A DNA stretch of 64,000 bases from Agrobacterium genomosp. 13 str. CFBP 6927 (GCA_900012615.1 LT009756.1:2032484-2096483); one strand, 5' to 3'. Positions 47,868-57,444 are shown, counted from the stretch's first letter. Made by a program: numbers and translations. The notes: generated by a model not told the origin, from the letters alone.

Positions 47868-48833
47868 ATGGCAGGCGCGATAACGAACGACACGACGGAC
47901 GACTTCGCCTTCGGCCGGATTGAAAGGCTGGAGCCCCCCTCCGGCGCTTCCATCGCCTTTCGCCACCAGCCCTCCGCTCTTACCCCGGCGCGCGGCGTGC
48001 TGATGATCTGCCATGGGCTTGTGGACCATGCCGGGCGTTATCGCCGTCTTGCCGACGTCATGTCGAAGCAGGGCTTTGAAGTCTATGCGCACGATCACCG
48101 TGGCCATGGCCGCACGAAGGCTGCCGACGCGCCTCTCGGTCGCTTCGCCTGGAAAGACGGGGCCAGCAAGGTCGTCGCCGATGTCATGGCGATGCGGCGG
48201 ATGGTCGGCGAAAGACATCCCGGCCTGCCGGTAATCCTGTTCGGCCATTCCATGGGCGGCCTTGTGGCCCTTAACACCGCCGTCAGTCACCCGGATGCCT
48301 TCGATGGCCTCTCCATCTGGAATTCCAATCTCAATCCCGGCCTCATGGGCCGTGTCGCGCAGGTTCTGCTGCGTCTCGAAAAGATGCTGAAAGGCTCGGA
48401 TGTGCCGAGCGCCATTCTGCCGAAGGCAACCTTCCGCGTATGGAATGCGAAAATGCCGGAAAAACGCACCCATGCGGACTGGCTGAGCCACGACAGGGCG
48501 GCGGTGGACGCCTATGTGGAAGACCCGCTCTGCCAGTTCGAGGCGAGCGTTTCCCTGTGGCAGGATGTCTTCGAACTCTCCTATCGCGCACCAAAACTCA
48601 TCGAGCGCCTGCCAAAAGCCTTGCCGCTTCTGCTCGTCAGCGGCGACCAGGACGCGGCGACCAATGACGGCAAAGAGATCGTCTGGCTGGCGGAGCGTTT
48701 CCGCGAGGCGGGTTTCAGCCATGTCGAGCACACGATCTACAAGGGCATGCGGCACGAGACGCTCAACGAAATCGGCTGGCAACCCGTCGCGGCGGATTTT
48801 GCCGCCTGGTGCGGCCGCATCGTCGGCGATTGA
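47868..48833 (+). CDS. Alpha/beta hydrolase, lysophospholipase/monoacylglycerol lipase type
   Basis: About 321 residues of the Hydrolase_4 (PldB-like) family. Oxyanion segment CHGLVDHAGRYRRLA, then YAHDHRGHGRT, nucleophile elbow GHSMGG (Ser), the Asp in VSGDQDAATN and the His in GMRHETLNE form the triad. No signal peptide. The ATG at 47868 is chosen because AAGGGA lies four bases upstream; two ATGs at 47847 and 47853 would add seven or five residues. Substrate probably a monoacylglycerol or lysolipid. Confidence 0.88.
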   Translation: MAGAITNDTTDDFAFGRIERLEPPSGASIAFRHQPSALTPARGVLMICHGLVDHAGRYRRLADVMSKQGFEVYAHDHRGHGRTKAADAPLGRFAWKDGASKVVADVMAMRRMVGERHPGLPVILFGHSMGGLVALNTAVSHPDAFDGLSIWNSNLNPGLMGRVAQVLLRLEKMLKGSDVPSAILPKATFRVWNAKMPEKRTHADWLSHDRAAVDAYVEDPLCQFEASVSLWQDVFELSYRAPKLIERLPKALPLLLVSGDQDAATNDGKEIVWLAERFREAGFSHVEHTIYKGMRHETLNEIGWQPVAADFAAWCGRIVGD

Positions 48834-48933
48834 GGGGCCTTTGCCGAAACGGAATAAGTCCATGAGATAAAATCACATGCGGCGGGGCAAGCAGCGGTCT
48901 ATAAACCGGCAGACACAAAATACCGGGGGACCG

Positions 48934-50136
48934 ATGACCGACATGCCGAACAGGAAACCGCCGCTATCAGGCATTCGCGTCATCGAGCTGGCGCGTGTTC
49001 TGGCCGGTCCCTGGGCTGGGCAGATGCTGGCCGATATGGGTGCTGACGTTATCAAGGTCGAAAACCCCGAGGGCGGCGACGATACCCGCGCATGGGGACC
49101 GCCCTTCGTCGAAAGCGATGATGGAGAAAACCTCTCCGCCGCCTATTACCACGCCACCAATCGCGGCAAACGCTCCATCGTCGCCGATCTGAAAACGCCC
49201 GAGGGCTGCGAGCTGGTGCGCCGGCTGGTGCGCACCGCCGATGTCGTCATCGAGAACTTCAAGCACGGCGGGCTTGCCAAATATGGCCTCGACTACGAGA
49301 GCCTGAGAGTGCTCAATCCGAAACTGATCTATTGCTCCATCACCGGCTTCGGCCAGACCGGGCCTTATGCCGATCTCGCCGGATATGATTATATCGTGCA
49401 GGGCATGTCCGGCTTCATGTCTATCACGGGCGAAGCGGATGGCCAGCCGATGAAGGCGGGCGTGGCGGTTGCCGATATTTTCACCGGCATCTATTCCGTG
49501 TCAGCCATTCAGGCGGCGCTGATCCACGCCATCCGCACCGGCGAAGGCCAGCATATCGACATGGCGCTTCTCGATGTGCAATCGGCCGTGCTCGCCAACC
49601 AGAACATGAATTACCTGATTTCCGGCAAGCCGCCCGTTCGGCTCGGCAACGCCCACCCGAATATTTCCCCCTATGAGGTGGTGCCGACGGACGATGGTTT
49701 CCTGATCCTTGCGGTCGGCAATGACGGCCAGTTCCGCCGCCTCTGCACCATTCTCGGCATCGGCGCGATTGCCGATGACGAACGTTACGCGACGAACAAG
49801 GCTCGCGTGGCCCACAAAACGGAAGTCCGGCAGATCGTTTCCACCGAAACGCTGAAATGGCAGAAGCGCGATCTTCTGACCGCCTGCGAAAAGAACGCCG
49901 TCCCCGCCGGGCCGATCAATTCCATCGAGGAAATGTTCGCCGACCCGCAGGTGAAAGCCCGTGGTCTTCGCGTCGATCTGGAGGCGGAAGACGGCACCGT
50001 CATCCCCGGTGTCCGCACACCCATTATCATGTCGCAAACGCCGCTGCGCTATGAACGCCCGAGCCCCAAGCTCGGCGAACATCAGGCGCAGGTGCTGGCC
50101 GAACTGGAAAACATCGAAAGGACCACGACGCCATGA
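48934..50136 (+). CDS. CaiB/BaiF family (class III) CoA-transferase
   Basis: 400 residues. Family III signatures: GIRVIELARVLAGPWAGQMLADMGADVIKVE at the start (in part), the catalytic Asp region SITGFGQTGPYADLAGYDYIVQ (pieces) and GEGQHIDMALLDVQSA. It moves CoA between carboxylic acids; the acids are unknown. The next gene, a TPP enzyme, starts inside its stop codon (four-base overlap). This coupling recalls formyl-CoA transferase/oxalyl-CoA decarboxylase pairs, but neither specific function can be proved from sequence. Confidence 0.9.
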   Translation: MTDMPNRKPPLSGIRVIELARVLAGPWAGQMLADMGADVIKVENPEGGDDTRAWGPPFVESDDGENLSAAYYHATNRGKRSIVADLKTPEGCELVRRLVRTADVVIENFKHGGLAKYGLDYESLRVLNPKLIYCSITGFGQTGPYADLAGYDYIVQGMSGFMSITGEADGQPMKAGVAVADIFTGIYSVSAIQAALIHAIRTGEGQHIDMALLDVQSAVLANQNMNYLISGKPPVRLGNAHPNISPYEVVPTDDGFLILAVGNDGQFRRLCTILGIGAIADDERYATNKARVAHKTEVRQIVSTETLKWQKRDLLTACEKNAVPAGPINSIEEMFADPQVKARGLRVDLEAEDGTVIPGVRTPIIMSQTPLRYERPSPKLGEHQAQVLAELENIERTTTP

Positions 50137-51797
50137 CTGCAGCCGGAATGAAAAGAACAGGCGGGCAATTGATCGTCGAAGCGCTGAAGGCCAATGGCGT
50201 CTCCCGCGTTTCCTGCGTTCCGGGCGAAAGCTATCTCGCCGTGCTGGATGCGCTTTATGAAAGCGGCATCGAAACCGTGGTTTGCCGCCAGGAAGGCGGC
50301 GCCGCCATGATGGCCGACACCTGGGGTCGGCTGACCGGCGAACCCGGCATCTGCATGGTGACCCGCGGACCGGGCGCAACCAACGCCTCGGCCGGGTTGC
50401 ACATCGCAAGGCAGGATTCCATTCCGATGATCCTCTTCATCGGCCAGGTGCAGCGCGAGGCCCGTGAGCGCGAGGCGTTTCAGGAAGTGGAATATCGCCG
50501 CGCCTTCACCGAATTCGCCAAATGGGTGGGTGAGATCGACGACGCCCGCCGCATTCCCGAATTCGTCACCCGCGCCTTTGCCGTCGCAACCTCCGGCCGC
50601 CCCGGCCCGGTGGTGCTGACGCTGCCCGAAGACATGCTGGTGGAAGAGGTCGAAGCGCCCAAGGCAAAGCCCTATACTCCGGTCGAAGCGCATCCCGGCC
50701 CGTCACAGATCGCCGCCTTCGCAAAAATGCTTGATGAGGCGAAGCGCCCGGTCTTCATCATCGGCGGCACGCGCTGGTCCGAGGAAAGCGTCGCGGGCTT
50801 CAAGGCTTTTGCGGAAAAAAACAAGCTGCCCGTCGGCTGTTCCTTCCGCCGCCAGATGCTGTTCGATCACCTGAGCCCCTCCTATGCGGGCGATGTCGGC
50901 ATTGGCATCAATCCGGCGCTGGCGAAGGAGATCAAGGAGGCCGATCTCGTGGTGCTTCTCGGCGGTCGCCTCTCCGAAATGCCGTCTTCCGGCTATACGC
51001 TGCTCGACATCCCCTACCCGTCGCAGAAACTCGTCCATATCTATCCGGAAGCCGAAGAGCTTGGCCGCGTCTATCGGCCGGATCTGGCGATATGCGCCGC
51101 ACCGGATGACTTCGTTGCCGCCCTCTCCTCGCTTACGCTTTCCGCAAATGCATGGGCGGATCGCACCGCCGCCATGCATGCGGCCTATCTCACCTGGTCC
51201 ACCCCGCCGAAGACCGGCCCCGGCGCTGTGCAGATGGGTCCGATCATGGACTGGATCGAGGCCAATGTGCCCGAGGATGCGATCTTCACCAATGGCGCGG
51301 GCAACTATGCCACCTGGGTCCACCGCTTCCACCGCTTCCGTCGCTTCAACACGCAATCGGCCCCGACATCAGGCTCGATGGGTTACGGCCTGCCGGCGGC
51401 GGTCGCCGCCAAGCATCTGTTCCCCGAGCGCGAGGTGATCTGCTTTGCCGGCGACGGCTGTTTCATGATGCATGGGCAGGAATTCATCACCGCCGTGCGT
51501 TACGGTCTGCCGATCATCACCGTGCTGGTCAATAACGGCACCTACGGCACGATCCGCATGCATCAGGAGCGGGAATATCCCGGCCGTGTCAGCGGCACCG
51601 ATCTCGTCAATCCGGATTTCAACGCCTTTGCCAAAGCCTATGGCGGCCACGGCGAAACGGTGGAAAGAACGCAAGACTTCGCCGCCGCCTTCGAACGGGC
51701 ACGGGCCAGCGGCAAGCCGGCCATCATCGAGGTGAAGCTGGATGCCGAAGCCATCACGCCGACACGTACCCTGACGCAGATCAGGACCGGAAGCTGA
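50133..51797 (+). CDS. Thiamine pyrophosphate enzyme, acetolactate synthase/decarboxylase-like
   Basis: 554 residues with the three domains of the ALS/pyruvate decarboxylase group: N-terminal PYR domain with the catalytic Glu (VVCRQEGGAAMMADTWGR) and MVTRGPGATNA, central domain, C-terminal PP domain with the TPP-Mg motif FAGDGCFMMHGQEFITAVRYGLPIITVLVNN (GDG to NN). Not the normal IlvB: no regulatory subunit gene adjoins it. Start alternatives: the first ATG or one five codons later. Reaction on a CoA thioester or keto acid is inferred from the coupled CoA-transferase. Confidence 0.88.
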   Translation: MTAAGMKRTGGQLIVEALKANGVSRVSCVPGESYLAVLDALYESGIETVVCRQEGGAAMMADTWGRLTGEPGICMVTRGPGATNASAGLHIARQDSIPMILFIGQVQREAREREAFQEVEYRRAFTEFAKWVGEIDDARRIPEFVTRAFAVATSGRPGPVVLTLPEDMLVEEVEAPKAKPYTPVEAHPGPSQIAAFAKMLDEAKRPVFIIGGTRWSEESVAGFKAFAEKNKLPVGCSFRRQMLFDHLSPSYAGDVGIGINPALAKEIKEADLVVLLGGRLSEMPSSGYTLLDIPYPSQKLVHIYPEAEELGRVYRPDLAICAAPDDFVAALSSLTLSANAWADRTAAMHAAYLTWSTPPKTGPGAVQMGPIMDWIEANVPEDAIFTNGAGNYATWVHRFHRFRRFNTQSAPTSGSMGYGLPAAVAAKHLFPEREVICFAGDGCFMMHGQEFITAVRYGLPIITVLVNNGTYGTIRMHQEREYPGRVSGTDLVNPDFNAFAKAYGGHGETVERTQDFAAAFERARASGKPAIIEVKLDAEAITPTRTLTQIRTGS

Positions 51798-51864
51798 TAT
51801 TACGCATGGACACGGCTCCGGCATGGTGTAAATCCTGACTGAAACACACAGCTTAGGAAACGAC

Positions 51865-52617
51865 ATGCCGGATGCAGCCTCTCCCGTCATCACCCCGCGC
51901 GGCGCAAAGATCGAGCCCTCGGCCGGTGCGCCTTTCGAGGCCGTGCGCGTGGCCCGCGAAGTGCTGCACACTTCCCGCACGGCAGCGCTTGCGACCCTCG
52001 ATCCCGTCAGCGGCTATCCCTATACGACCGCCACCAATATCGGCATCGAGCCGGATGGCACGCCTTTCTTCTTCGCGGCGGGGCTGACGCTGCACGCCCG
52101 CAACATGGAGGCGGACGCGCGCATCTCGCTGACGCTCGCCCCCTTCGGCAAGGGCGACGCGCTGACGCTGCCGCGTCTGACACTGGTGGGCAAGGCGGAA
52201 CAAATCGGCCCGGATGAAGTGCCGCTCGCCATCGCGCGCTACATTGCCCGCTACCCCAAAGCGAAACTTTATCTCTCCCTTCCCGACACGCGGCTTTACC
52301 GGCTGCGGACGGAAGGCGTGCAGATCAATGGCGGCCCGGCCCGCAATGCCAGCAACATCACCCCGGCCGATCTGCGCACCGATCTATCAAGCGCAGACGA
52401 ACTGATGGCGGCGGCGGAAAGCGAAGCGATCCGCCTCAACGCCATCAAGGGCGAAGCGGCCCGGCTCGCCGTTCTCGCCGGCGCAAAGACTGGTCGCTGG
52501 GCAATCACCTCCATCGACCCTGAGGGCATCGATCTCGCCTCGGCGAGCGATCTGGCCAGGCTATGGTTTGCGGAGCGGGTGACGACGTTGAAGCAGCTTG
52601 AGAAGGCGCTTGCTTAG
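51865..52617 (+). CDS. HugZ-like pyridoxamine 5'-phosphate oxidase fold protein
   Basis: 250 residues: N-terminal split-barrel flavin/heme-binding domain (ALATLDPVSGYPYTTATNIGIEPDG, in part; about 35-150) and a C-terminal DUF2470-like domain with GEAARLAVLAG. Related proteins (HugZ, HutZ) degrade or store heme, but heme-binding residues are not certain. 67 bases downstream of the TPP enzyme, so possibly co-transcribed. No signal peptide. Confidence 0.82.
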   Translation: MPDAASPVITPRGAKIEPSAGAPFEAVRVAREVLHTSRTAALATLDPVSGYPYTTATNIGIEPDGTPFFFAAGLTLHARNMEADARISLTLAPFGKGDALTLPRLTLVGKAEQIGPDEVPLAIARYIARYPKAKLYLSLPDTRLYRLRTEGVQINGGPARNASNITPADLRTDLSSADELMAAAESEAIRLNAIKGEAARLAVLAGAKTGRWAITSIDPEGIDLASASDLARLWFAERVTTLKQLEKALA

Positions 52618-52701
52618 CCGGTGAGGCGACGGACGCAAGCGATTCAAAAACCATGAAAATTGCTTCTACTTGGCATTTTGTGGCCATGTCGCCATTACAC
52701 G

Positions 52702-52815
52702 CCGTCACCCCGGACTAGATCCGGGGTCCAGCGTGATCAAGTCCTTGATCGCAAAAGATCTCTTCACGGCGCAGACGCGCCGTGGCTGGATGCCGGGTCA
52801 AGCCCGGCATGACGG
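52702..52815. repeat. Intergenic palindromic repeat, copy 2
   Basis: Inverted relative to copy 1 at 38996-39110 with the same end motifs (CCGTCACCCCGG and CCGGCATGACGG), the same inner palindrome (GGCGCAGACGCGCC) and a similar TGATCAAG segment. It lies between two convergent genes and next to a terminator. Confidence 0.85.
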
Positions 52816-52840
52816 GGAGAGTTTTTTGACCCCATCCATC

Positions 52841-52880
52841 AAAAAAGGCCGGGCCGCTTTCCGCGACCCGGCCTTTTCTT
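52841..52880 (-). terminator. Terminator of the RidA gene (bidirectional)
   Basis: 11-bp outer stem (AAAAGGCCGGG/CCCGGCCTTTT), one mismatch and a short inner stem. T-rich in both directions. It ends about 20 bases from the ridA-family stop. Confidence 0.88.
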
Positions 52881-52898
52881 AAAAACTCAGACGGATGC

Positions 52899-53240
52899 TC
52901 AGAGAGCAGCGGTCACGATGAACTCAACCTTGTAATCCGGCGTTGCCAATGGTGCACCGCTGGTGGCGCGGGCCGGCGGGTTTGCCGGGTCGATCCAGCC
53001 TTCCCAGACGGCATTCATTTCGCCGAAGGTGGACATGTCGGAGAGGTAGATGATGGTCTGCAGGATCTTCGACTTGTCCGAACCGGCAGCAGCCAGCAGG
53101 CGGTCGACTTCAGCGAGAGCAGACTTGCTCTGTTCCGTAACGCTCGTGCCTTCGCCAACCTGGCCGGCCAGATAAACGGTATTGCCGTGAACGACGGCGC
53201 CGCTCATGCGCTTGCCCGGCTCGATACGCTTGATGGTCAT
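52899..53240 (-). CDS. RidA family protein (enamine/imine deaminase-like)
   Basis: 113-residue YjgF/YER057c/UK114 family protein, cytosolic trimer. Family patterns: GNTVYLAGQVGEGTSVTEQSK, SKILQTIIYLSDMSTFGEMNAVWEGW (split). The conserved Arg needed for deaminase activity appears as PARATSGAPL. Canonical RidA clears 2-aminoacrylate; other subgroups act on other enamines, and this one looks like a subgroup with the end motif YKVEFIVTAAL. Confidence 0.9.
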   Translation of the reverse strand: MTIKRIEPGKRMSGAVVHGNTVYLAGQVGEGTSVTEQSKSALAEVDRLLAAAGSDKSKILQTIIYLSDMSTFGEMNAVWEGWIDPANPPARATSGAPLATPDYKVEFIVTAAL

Positions 53241-53288
53241 GGAAAACTCCTGTTGATTGGCATTTAAAATAGAATGATGCGCGGAAAA

Positions 53289-53627
53289 TCAGCCGCGCAG
53301 GTGATGGGTCTTTTCGTAGATCGCCGTCGAGCGCGCGCCGGAACGGCAATAGCCGAGCATCGGGCGCTGCAATTCGTCCAGTGCATCCACCATACCGGTA
53401 ACGGCATCGGCATCGACGCCATAGCGGCCGACCGGCACATGCATGATGGTGAGGCCAAGCTGTTCGGCACGCTCGGCAATATCGGCAAAAAGCGGCTGGC
53501 CGTCTTCTTCGCCGTCAGGGCGGTGGCAGACGATCGACTTGAAGCCGAGCGCCTTGATCTCGTCGAGATCGGCGACGCTGATCTGTCCCGTTACCGAATA
53601 TTCGTCGTCTATGCGCCTGATATCCAT
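53289..53627 (-). CDS. DUF442/TIGR01244 protein, phosphatase- or rhodanese-like
   Basis: 112 residues with the conserved beginning DIRRIDDEYSVTGQIS and the catalytic-type loop YCRSGARS (C-x5-R of tyrosine-phosphatase-like folds). Similar domains occur as the N terminus of Agrobacterium BlhA/SQR-related fusions involved in sulfide metabolism. No metallo-hydrolase partner is fused here. 48 bases downstream of it (minus strand) is ridA-like. Confidence 0.8.
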   Translation of the reverse strand: MDIRRIDDEYSVTGQISVADLDEIKALGFKSIVCHRPDGEEDGQPLFADIAERAEQLGLTIMHVPVGRYGVDADAVTGMVDALDELQRPMLGYCRSGARSTAIYEKTHHLRG

Positions 53628-53744
53628 GTCATGCCTCCGCTGAAACCGGCGTCCGCGCCGCTGGCTGTCACCCTTGAAATCCGCATCCGATGTAAGCGGT
53701 CAAACCCCGTGCGTCAATGATGGCGCACCGTCATTCGCTACAGT

Positions 53745-54578
53745 TCAGAGGATGGAAAAGCGCAGGCCGAAGGAACGGCTTTCGCCCGGCTGGAGAATAT
53801 TGAACTCACCGGAAGCCTCGAGATCACTCCGCCCCACCCAGCGATGCGATACCGGCTCGATACCGAGCACATTGGCCGGCGCCTGCTGGTTGCGCCACAT
53901 CTGCAGATAGGGCAGCGTTTCCGTGCGAAAACGCACGGTCAGCGTCTTCCCGCCGATGGCCGCAATCGGTCCGAGCGATAGTGATGCCCACTCGTCATCA
54001 CCGGCGGGAACGCAGAAAACGGTGCCCGGCTCTTCGCCGAAACGCCAGCCGTGGCCGCCACCGTCGAACATCGCGCCTTCAAGCCGCACGGCATCGTCGA
54101 AGAGACGCGCGCCGATATTCATGTGATACATCAGGAACACCGGGATGGGCCGCTCGGACGTGTTGACGATCCGGTCATCGAGGCTGACTTCGCCGCTTTC
54201 CCCGTCGATACGCCATGTCCGTTCCAGAAGGGCCGTACCGCCATCGGCAAGCTTCACGGGAACCTCGACGCGCGCCAGTGCATTGGACTCGTGAACGTCG
54301 AACGCGATGATCGTCGCGGGATGGGAGGAAAAGGATCCATGCAGCGGATATCGACGCCCCTCACCGTCACCATCGATCGGCGCGGGATGGCGGATATGGT
54401 CGGGCCCGCAGGTGAACAGAAAGCCTTCCAGCGAATGGTCGATGCGCGCATCGCCATCGTCGGGAATGGCGCGGCCGGGCGCGATGTCGATACCATCGAC
54501 GACGCAGGCGCCGATATCGAAAACGGAGGTTTCATCGAGGAAAATGCGTGGCGATCTGCCAGCCTGAAACGAACGCAA
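53745..54578 (-). CDS. DUF4432 / aldose 1-epimerase-like protein
   Basis: 277 residues with a galactose mutarotase-like beta-sandwich pattern (GRRYPLHGSFSSHPATI with an active-site His, VFLMYHMNIG with a second His, and a conserved VLGIEPVSHRWVGR). The carbohydrate substrate is unknown. No signal peptide, so cytoplasmic. It stands alone between a DUF442 gene and the divergent transpeptidase. Confidence 0.78.
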   Translation of the reverse strand: MRSFQAGRSPRIFLDETSVFDIGACVVDGIDIAPGRAIPDDGDARIDHSLEGFLFTCGPDHIRHPAPIDGDGEGRRYPLHGSFSSHPATIIAFDVHESNALARVEVPVKLADGGTALLERTWRIDGESGEVSLDDRIVNTSERPIPVFLMYHMNIGARLFDDAVRLEGAMFDGGGHGWRFGEEPGTVFCVPAGDDEWASLSLGPIAAIGGKTLTVRFRTETLPYLQMWRNQQAPANVLGIEPVSHRWVGRSDLEASGEFNILQPGESRSFGLRFSIL

Positions 54579-54733
54579 GACAACCTCCCTGTGACCCTAA
54601 AAACGCATGCTTCACGGAAACGCTACTAACCGTGACGGAAATTAAGATTGCATTAACCGCGAATTCACCTTTTTCACAATAGGGTCAAGATTGCGGTGTG
54701 TTTATCGGTGAACAAGCAAGGGATAGCAGAATC

Positions 54734-56122
54734 GTGAAACAGTTTCTTAACGCAGCTCTGGGTCTGACAGTCGCGCTGGCGGCAGCTATCGCCCCGCTAC
54801 AGGCTGGCGCGCAGCAGCGTTATGGCGATCAGCAGACGATGCTGGTGACCCCGGACGGTCGCGTGCTCGACTTCATGCCGGAGCGCGGCGATATCGTCAT
54901 CAGCCGCGATTCCATGGGACGCACGGTGTTTTACGACCAGTACGGCAATCTCCTCGCCACCGAAATGCCCTCCGGCTATCAGCAGCGGCAGCAGGCGCGC
55001 CAGCGCGACACCACCTATTATCCACCCGCCCCCGGCGGCCAGTATCGTGAACCGCAGCGCGACTACGGCTATCAGGACAATGGCAGCGTGCGCGATTACC
55101 GCGAATATCGCGGCGACGGTTCCGACGAGAATTTCTACACCGGCTCCGTTCCCGCACCCGGTGCGGTTGAAAGCGGCCCTCTCGGCCAGCCGATGCCGGG
55201 CGAAAGCACCACGGCCGCCGTTCCGCAGCCGGACCACCTGATCGAGCGCCATACACCGGTAACAACGCCGGTCAATCGCTCGCGCCAGGAAATCGTTGCG
55301 CTCCAGACATTCCTCGACCGTGAAGGCATCTCGCCCGGCGTGATCGACGGCAAGATGGGCGACAACGTCAACAAGGCGATTGCCGCCTGGCAGGACATGA
55401 CCGGCGAAAAGCTCGACCCCAACAATTCCGATGACATTCTGGAGCGTCTGCGCGCTTCCGGCGGCATGCCGATCGTCGACTACACCATCACCGCCGCCGA
55501 CGCCGCCGGCCCCTATGTCGCCTCCATCCCGGACGACTACGCCGAGAAATCGCAGCTGCCTGCCCTCTCCTTCACCTCGACTTCGGAAGCGCTCGCCGAA
55601 CGCTTCCACATGGATGAGAACTATCTGAAGGAACTGAACCCCGGCATCGATTTTTCCGTTCCCGGCACCATCATCAAGGTCGTCAATCCGGGCGAGACGA
55701 AAAAGGGACAGGTTGCCCGTATCGTCGCGCATAAGGGCATCAAACAGGTCTTCGCCTATGGTCAGGACGGCAATCTGATCGCCGCCTATCCCGCCACCAT
55801 CGGTTCCACGGACACGCCCTCGCCGAGCGGCACGCACACGGTGGAGCGCATCGCGCTCAATCCCGGCTACACCTATAATCCGAAGATCAACTTCAAGCAG
55901 GGCCAGAACGACAAGATCCTGCAGATTCCGCCGGGTCCGAACGGCCCGGTCGGCACGGTCTGGATTGCGCTGTCGAAGCCGACCTATGGCATTCACGGCA
56001 CGCCGGAACCCTCGAAGATCGGCAAGACCAACAGCCACGGCTGTATCCGCCTGACCAACTGGGATGCGACCGAACTGGCGAAAATGGTCCGCCCCGGCGT
56101 GGTGGTCGAATTCGCGGAATAG
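54734..56122 (+). CDS. L,D-transpeptidase (YkuD) with peptidoglycan-binding domain
   Basis: Periplasmic enzyme making 3-3 crosslinks or attaching proteins to the wall, a major activity in polar-growing Rhizobiales. The GTG at 54734 (read as M, then KQFLNAALGLTVALAAAIAP) gives a clean signal peptide and 462 residues, with AAGGGA upstream; a GTG 12 codons earlier is the alternative. A Gln/Tyr/Arg-rich stretch (about 60-160) is followed by PG_binding_1 (LQTFLDREGISPGVIDG), a LysM-like part (SEALAERFHMDENYLKELNP) and the YkuD domain with catalytic HG..SHGCIRL (NSHGCIRLTNW). Confidence 0.93.
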   Translation: MKQFLNAALGLTVALAAAIAPLQAGAQQRYGDQQTMLVTPDGRVLDFMPERGDIVISRDSMGRTVFYDQYGNLLATEMPSGYQQRQQARQRDTTYYPPAPGGQYREPQRDYGYQDNGSVRDYREYRGDGSDENFYTGSVPAPGAVESGPLGQPMPGESTTAAVPQPDHLIERHTPVTTPVNRSRQEIVALQTFLDREGISPGVIDGKMGDNVNKAIAAWQDMTGEKLDPNNSDDILERLRASGGMPIVDYTITAADAAGPYVASIPDDYAEKSQLPALSFTSTSEALAERFHMDENYLKELNPGIDFSVPGTIIKVVNPGETKKGQVARIVAHKGIKQVFAYGQDGNLIAAYPATIGSTDTPSPSGTHTVERIALNPGYTYNPKINFKQGQNDKILQIPPGPNGPVGTVWIALSKPTYGIHGTPEPSKIGKTNSHGCIRLTNWDATELAKMVRPGVVVEFAE

Positions 56123-56142
56123 GATCGACAGAAAGAAAAAAG

Positions 56143-56178
56143 AAAAAGCCCGGCGGTTTGGTCCGCAGGGCTTTTTTT
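56143..56178 (+). terminator. Terminator after the L,D-transpeptidase gene
   Basis: AAAAAGCCC/GGGCTTTTT with an inner GCGG/CCGC stem, followed by seven T. Also touches the end of the convergent MFS gene. Confidence 0.85.
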
Positions 56179-57398
56179 CATTTGGTGGTGTTTCCGTCGC
56201 GTTTTTCCGTGAGGAAATAAAGCAGGGCTGCCACCGGCAAGGCGAAGCCGATCCACGAGGCGGCTTGCCATTCGCCGACGGCATAGGCCCAGCCGCCGAC
56301 GGCGGAACCGATTGCGCCGCCCATGAAGAATGTCGCCATATAGATGCCGTTCAGGCGGCTGCGGAATTCCGCTCCGAGCGTGAAGATGGCACGCTGGCCA
56401 AGCACCAGATTGGTGGTGACGCCGAAATCCAGAACGATAGCAGCGACGACCAGAATGGCAAGCGCGAGATGCGAGCCTTCGGGCGCAAGATGCGTGACGG
56501 CGAAGGAGAGCGCCACAGCCACCAGGGCAAAGAAGGTGGCCGCACGCGTCCAGCCACGATCCGCCATCCGCCCGGCAATCGGCGCGGCCACGGTGCCGGC
56601 CGCACCGGCGAGTGCGAAGAGCGCGATCTCACCCTGGCTCAGATTGAAATGCGGTCCGCTCAGATAAAGCGGCGTCGTGGTCCAGAACAGGCTGAAGGCC
56701 GCAAACAGGAAGGCGTGATAGATCGCCCGCCGCCGCAGGATCGGCGTGTGCAGCGCCAGCCGGCCCATCGAAGCCATCAAGGCCCCATAGCTCAGCCGCG
56801 CATCGGGCATGCGGGCGGGCAGAAGCCGGAAAAGCACCACGGCAAGAAGCGCCATGACGGCCGCCGAGGTCAGAAACACACCCCGCCAGGAGACCACTTC
56901 CGACAAAAGGCTGGAAACCGGCCGCGCCAACATGATGCCGGCCATCAGCCCGCTCATGACATTGCCGACCACCCGCCCGCGAATGGCATGCGGCGCCATG
57001 TGAGCGGCATAGGGAACGATGACCTGCACCGCCACGGAACTGACGCCGACCAGAAAGGCCGCAACCAGAAACGGGGCCGCATGCGGCGCGAATGCCGCTG
57101 CCACAAGAGAAAGCACCGCCATAGCGACAGCGCTGACCACCAGCTTGCGGTTTTCAACGAGATCGCCGAGCGGCACGACAAACAGCAGACCGATACCGTA
57201 ACCGATCTGGGTCAGGGTCACGATCAGTCCGGTCGCACCGGCAGAAAGACCAAGTTCCGCCCCGATGATGCCGGCAAGCGGCTGGCCATAATAAAGATTG
57301 GCGGCAATCAGTCCGCAGGCTGTCGCCAAGAGGAACGTCAAGGCCGGGGAAATGGATGTTGCCTCGACATCATCCCCTTCAATTACACGCGTCGTCAT
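56178..57398 (-). CDS. MFS transporter, drug/sugar efflux type
   Basis: 406 residues with about 12 hydrophobic segments. The motif YYGQPLAGIIGAELGLS (near residue 45) and the loop GDLVENRKLV put it in the YdhP/AraJ-like or NepI-like efflux groups. The ATG at 57398 is chosen over 57401 because GGAG lies seven bases upstream. Upstream is a 16-base operator that also precedes the neighbouring TetR regulator gene. Confidence 0.88.
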   Translation of the reverse strand: MTTRVIEGDDVEATSISPALTFLLATACGLIAANLYYGQPLAGIIGAELGLSAGATGLIVTLTQIGYGIGLLFVVPLGDLVENRKLVVSAVAMAVLSLVAAAFAPHAAPFLVAAFLVGVSSVAVQVIVPYAAHMAPHAIRGRVVGNVMSGLMAGIMLARPVSSLLSEVVSWRGVFLTSAAVMALLAVVLFRLLPARMPDARLSYGALMASMGRLALHTPILRRRAIYHAFLFAAFSLFWTTTPLYLSGPHFNLSQGEIALFALAGAAGTVAAPIAGRMADRGWTRAATFFALVAVALSFAVTHLAPEGSHLALAILVVAAIVLDFGVTTNLVLGQRAIFTLGAEFRSRLNGIYMATFFMGGAIGSAVGGWAYAVGEWQAASWIGFALPVAALLYFLTEKRDGNTTK

Positions 57399-57413
57399 CA
57401 TTTTCTCCAATAT

Positions 57414-57429
57414 GGAAACAATCATTTCC
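57414..57429. promoter_or_regulatory. TetR operator upstream of the MFS gene
   Basis: GGAAACAATCATTTCC: GGAAA and TTTCC arms around an ATNAT-like centre. It differs by one base from the site at 58081 and lies between the regulator gene and its likely target. Confidence 0.75.
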
Positions 57430-57444
57430 TAAATAGTCACAAAA

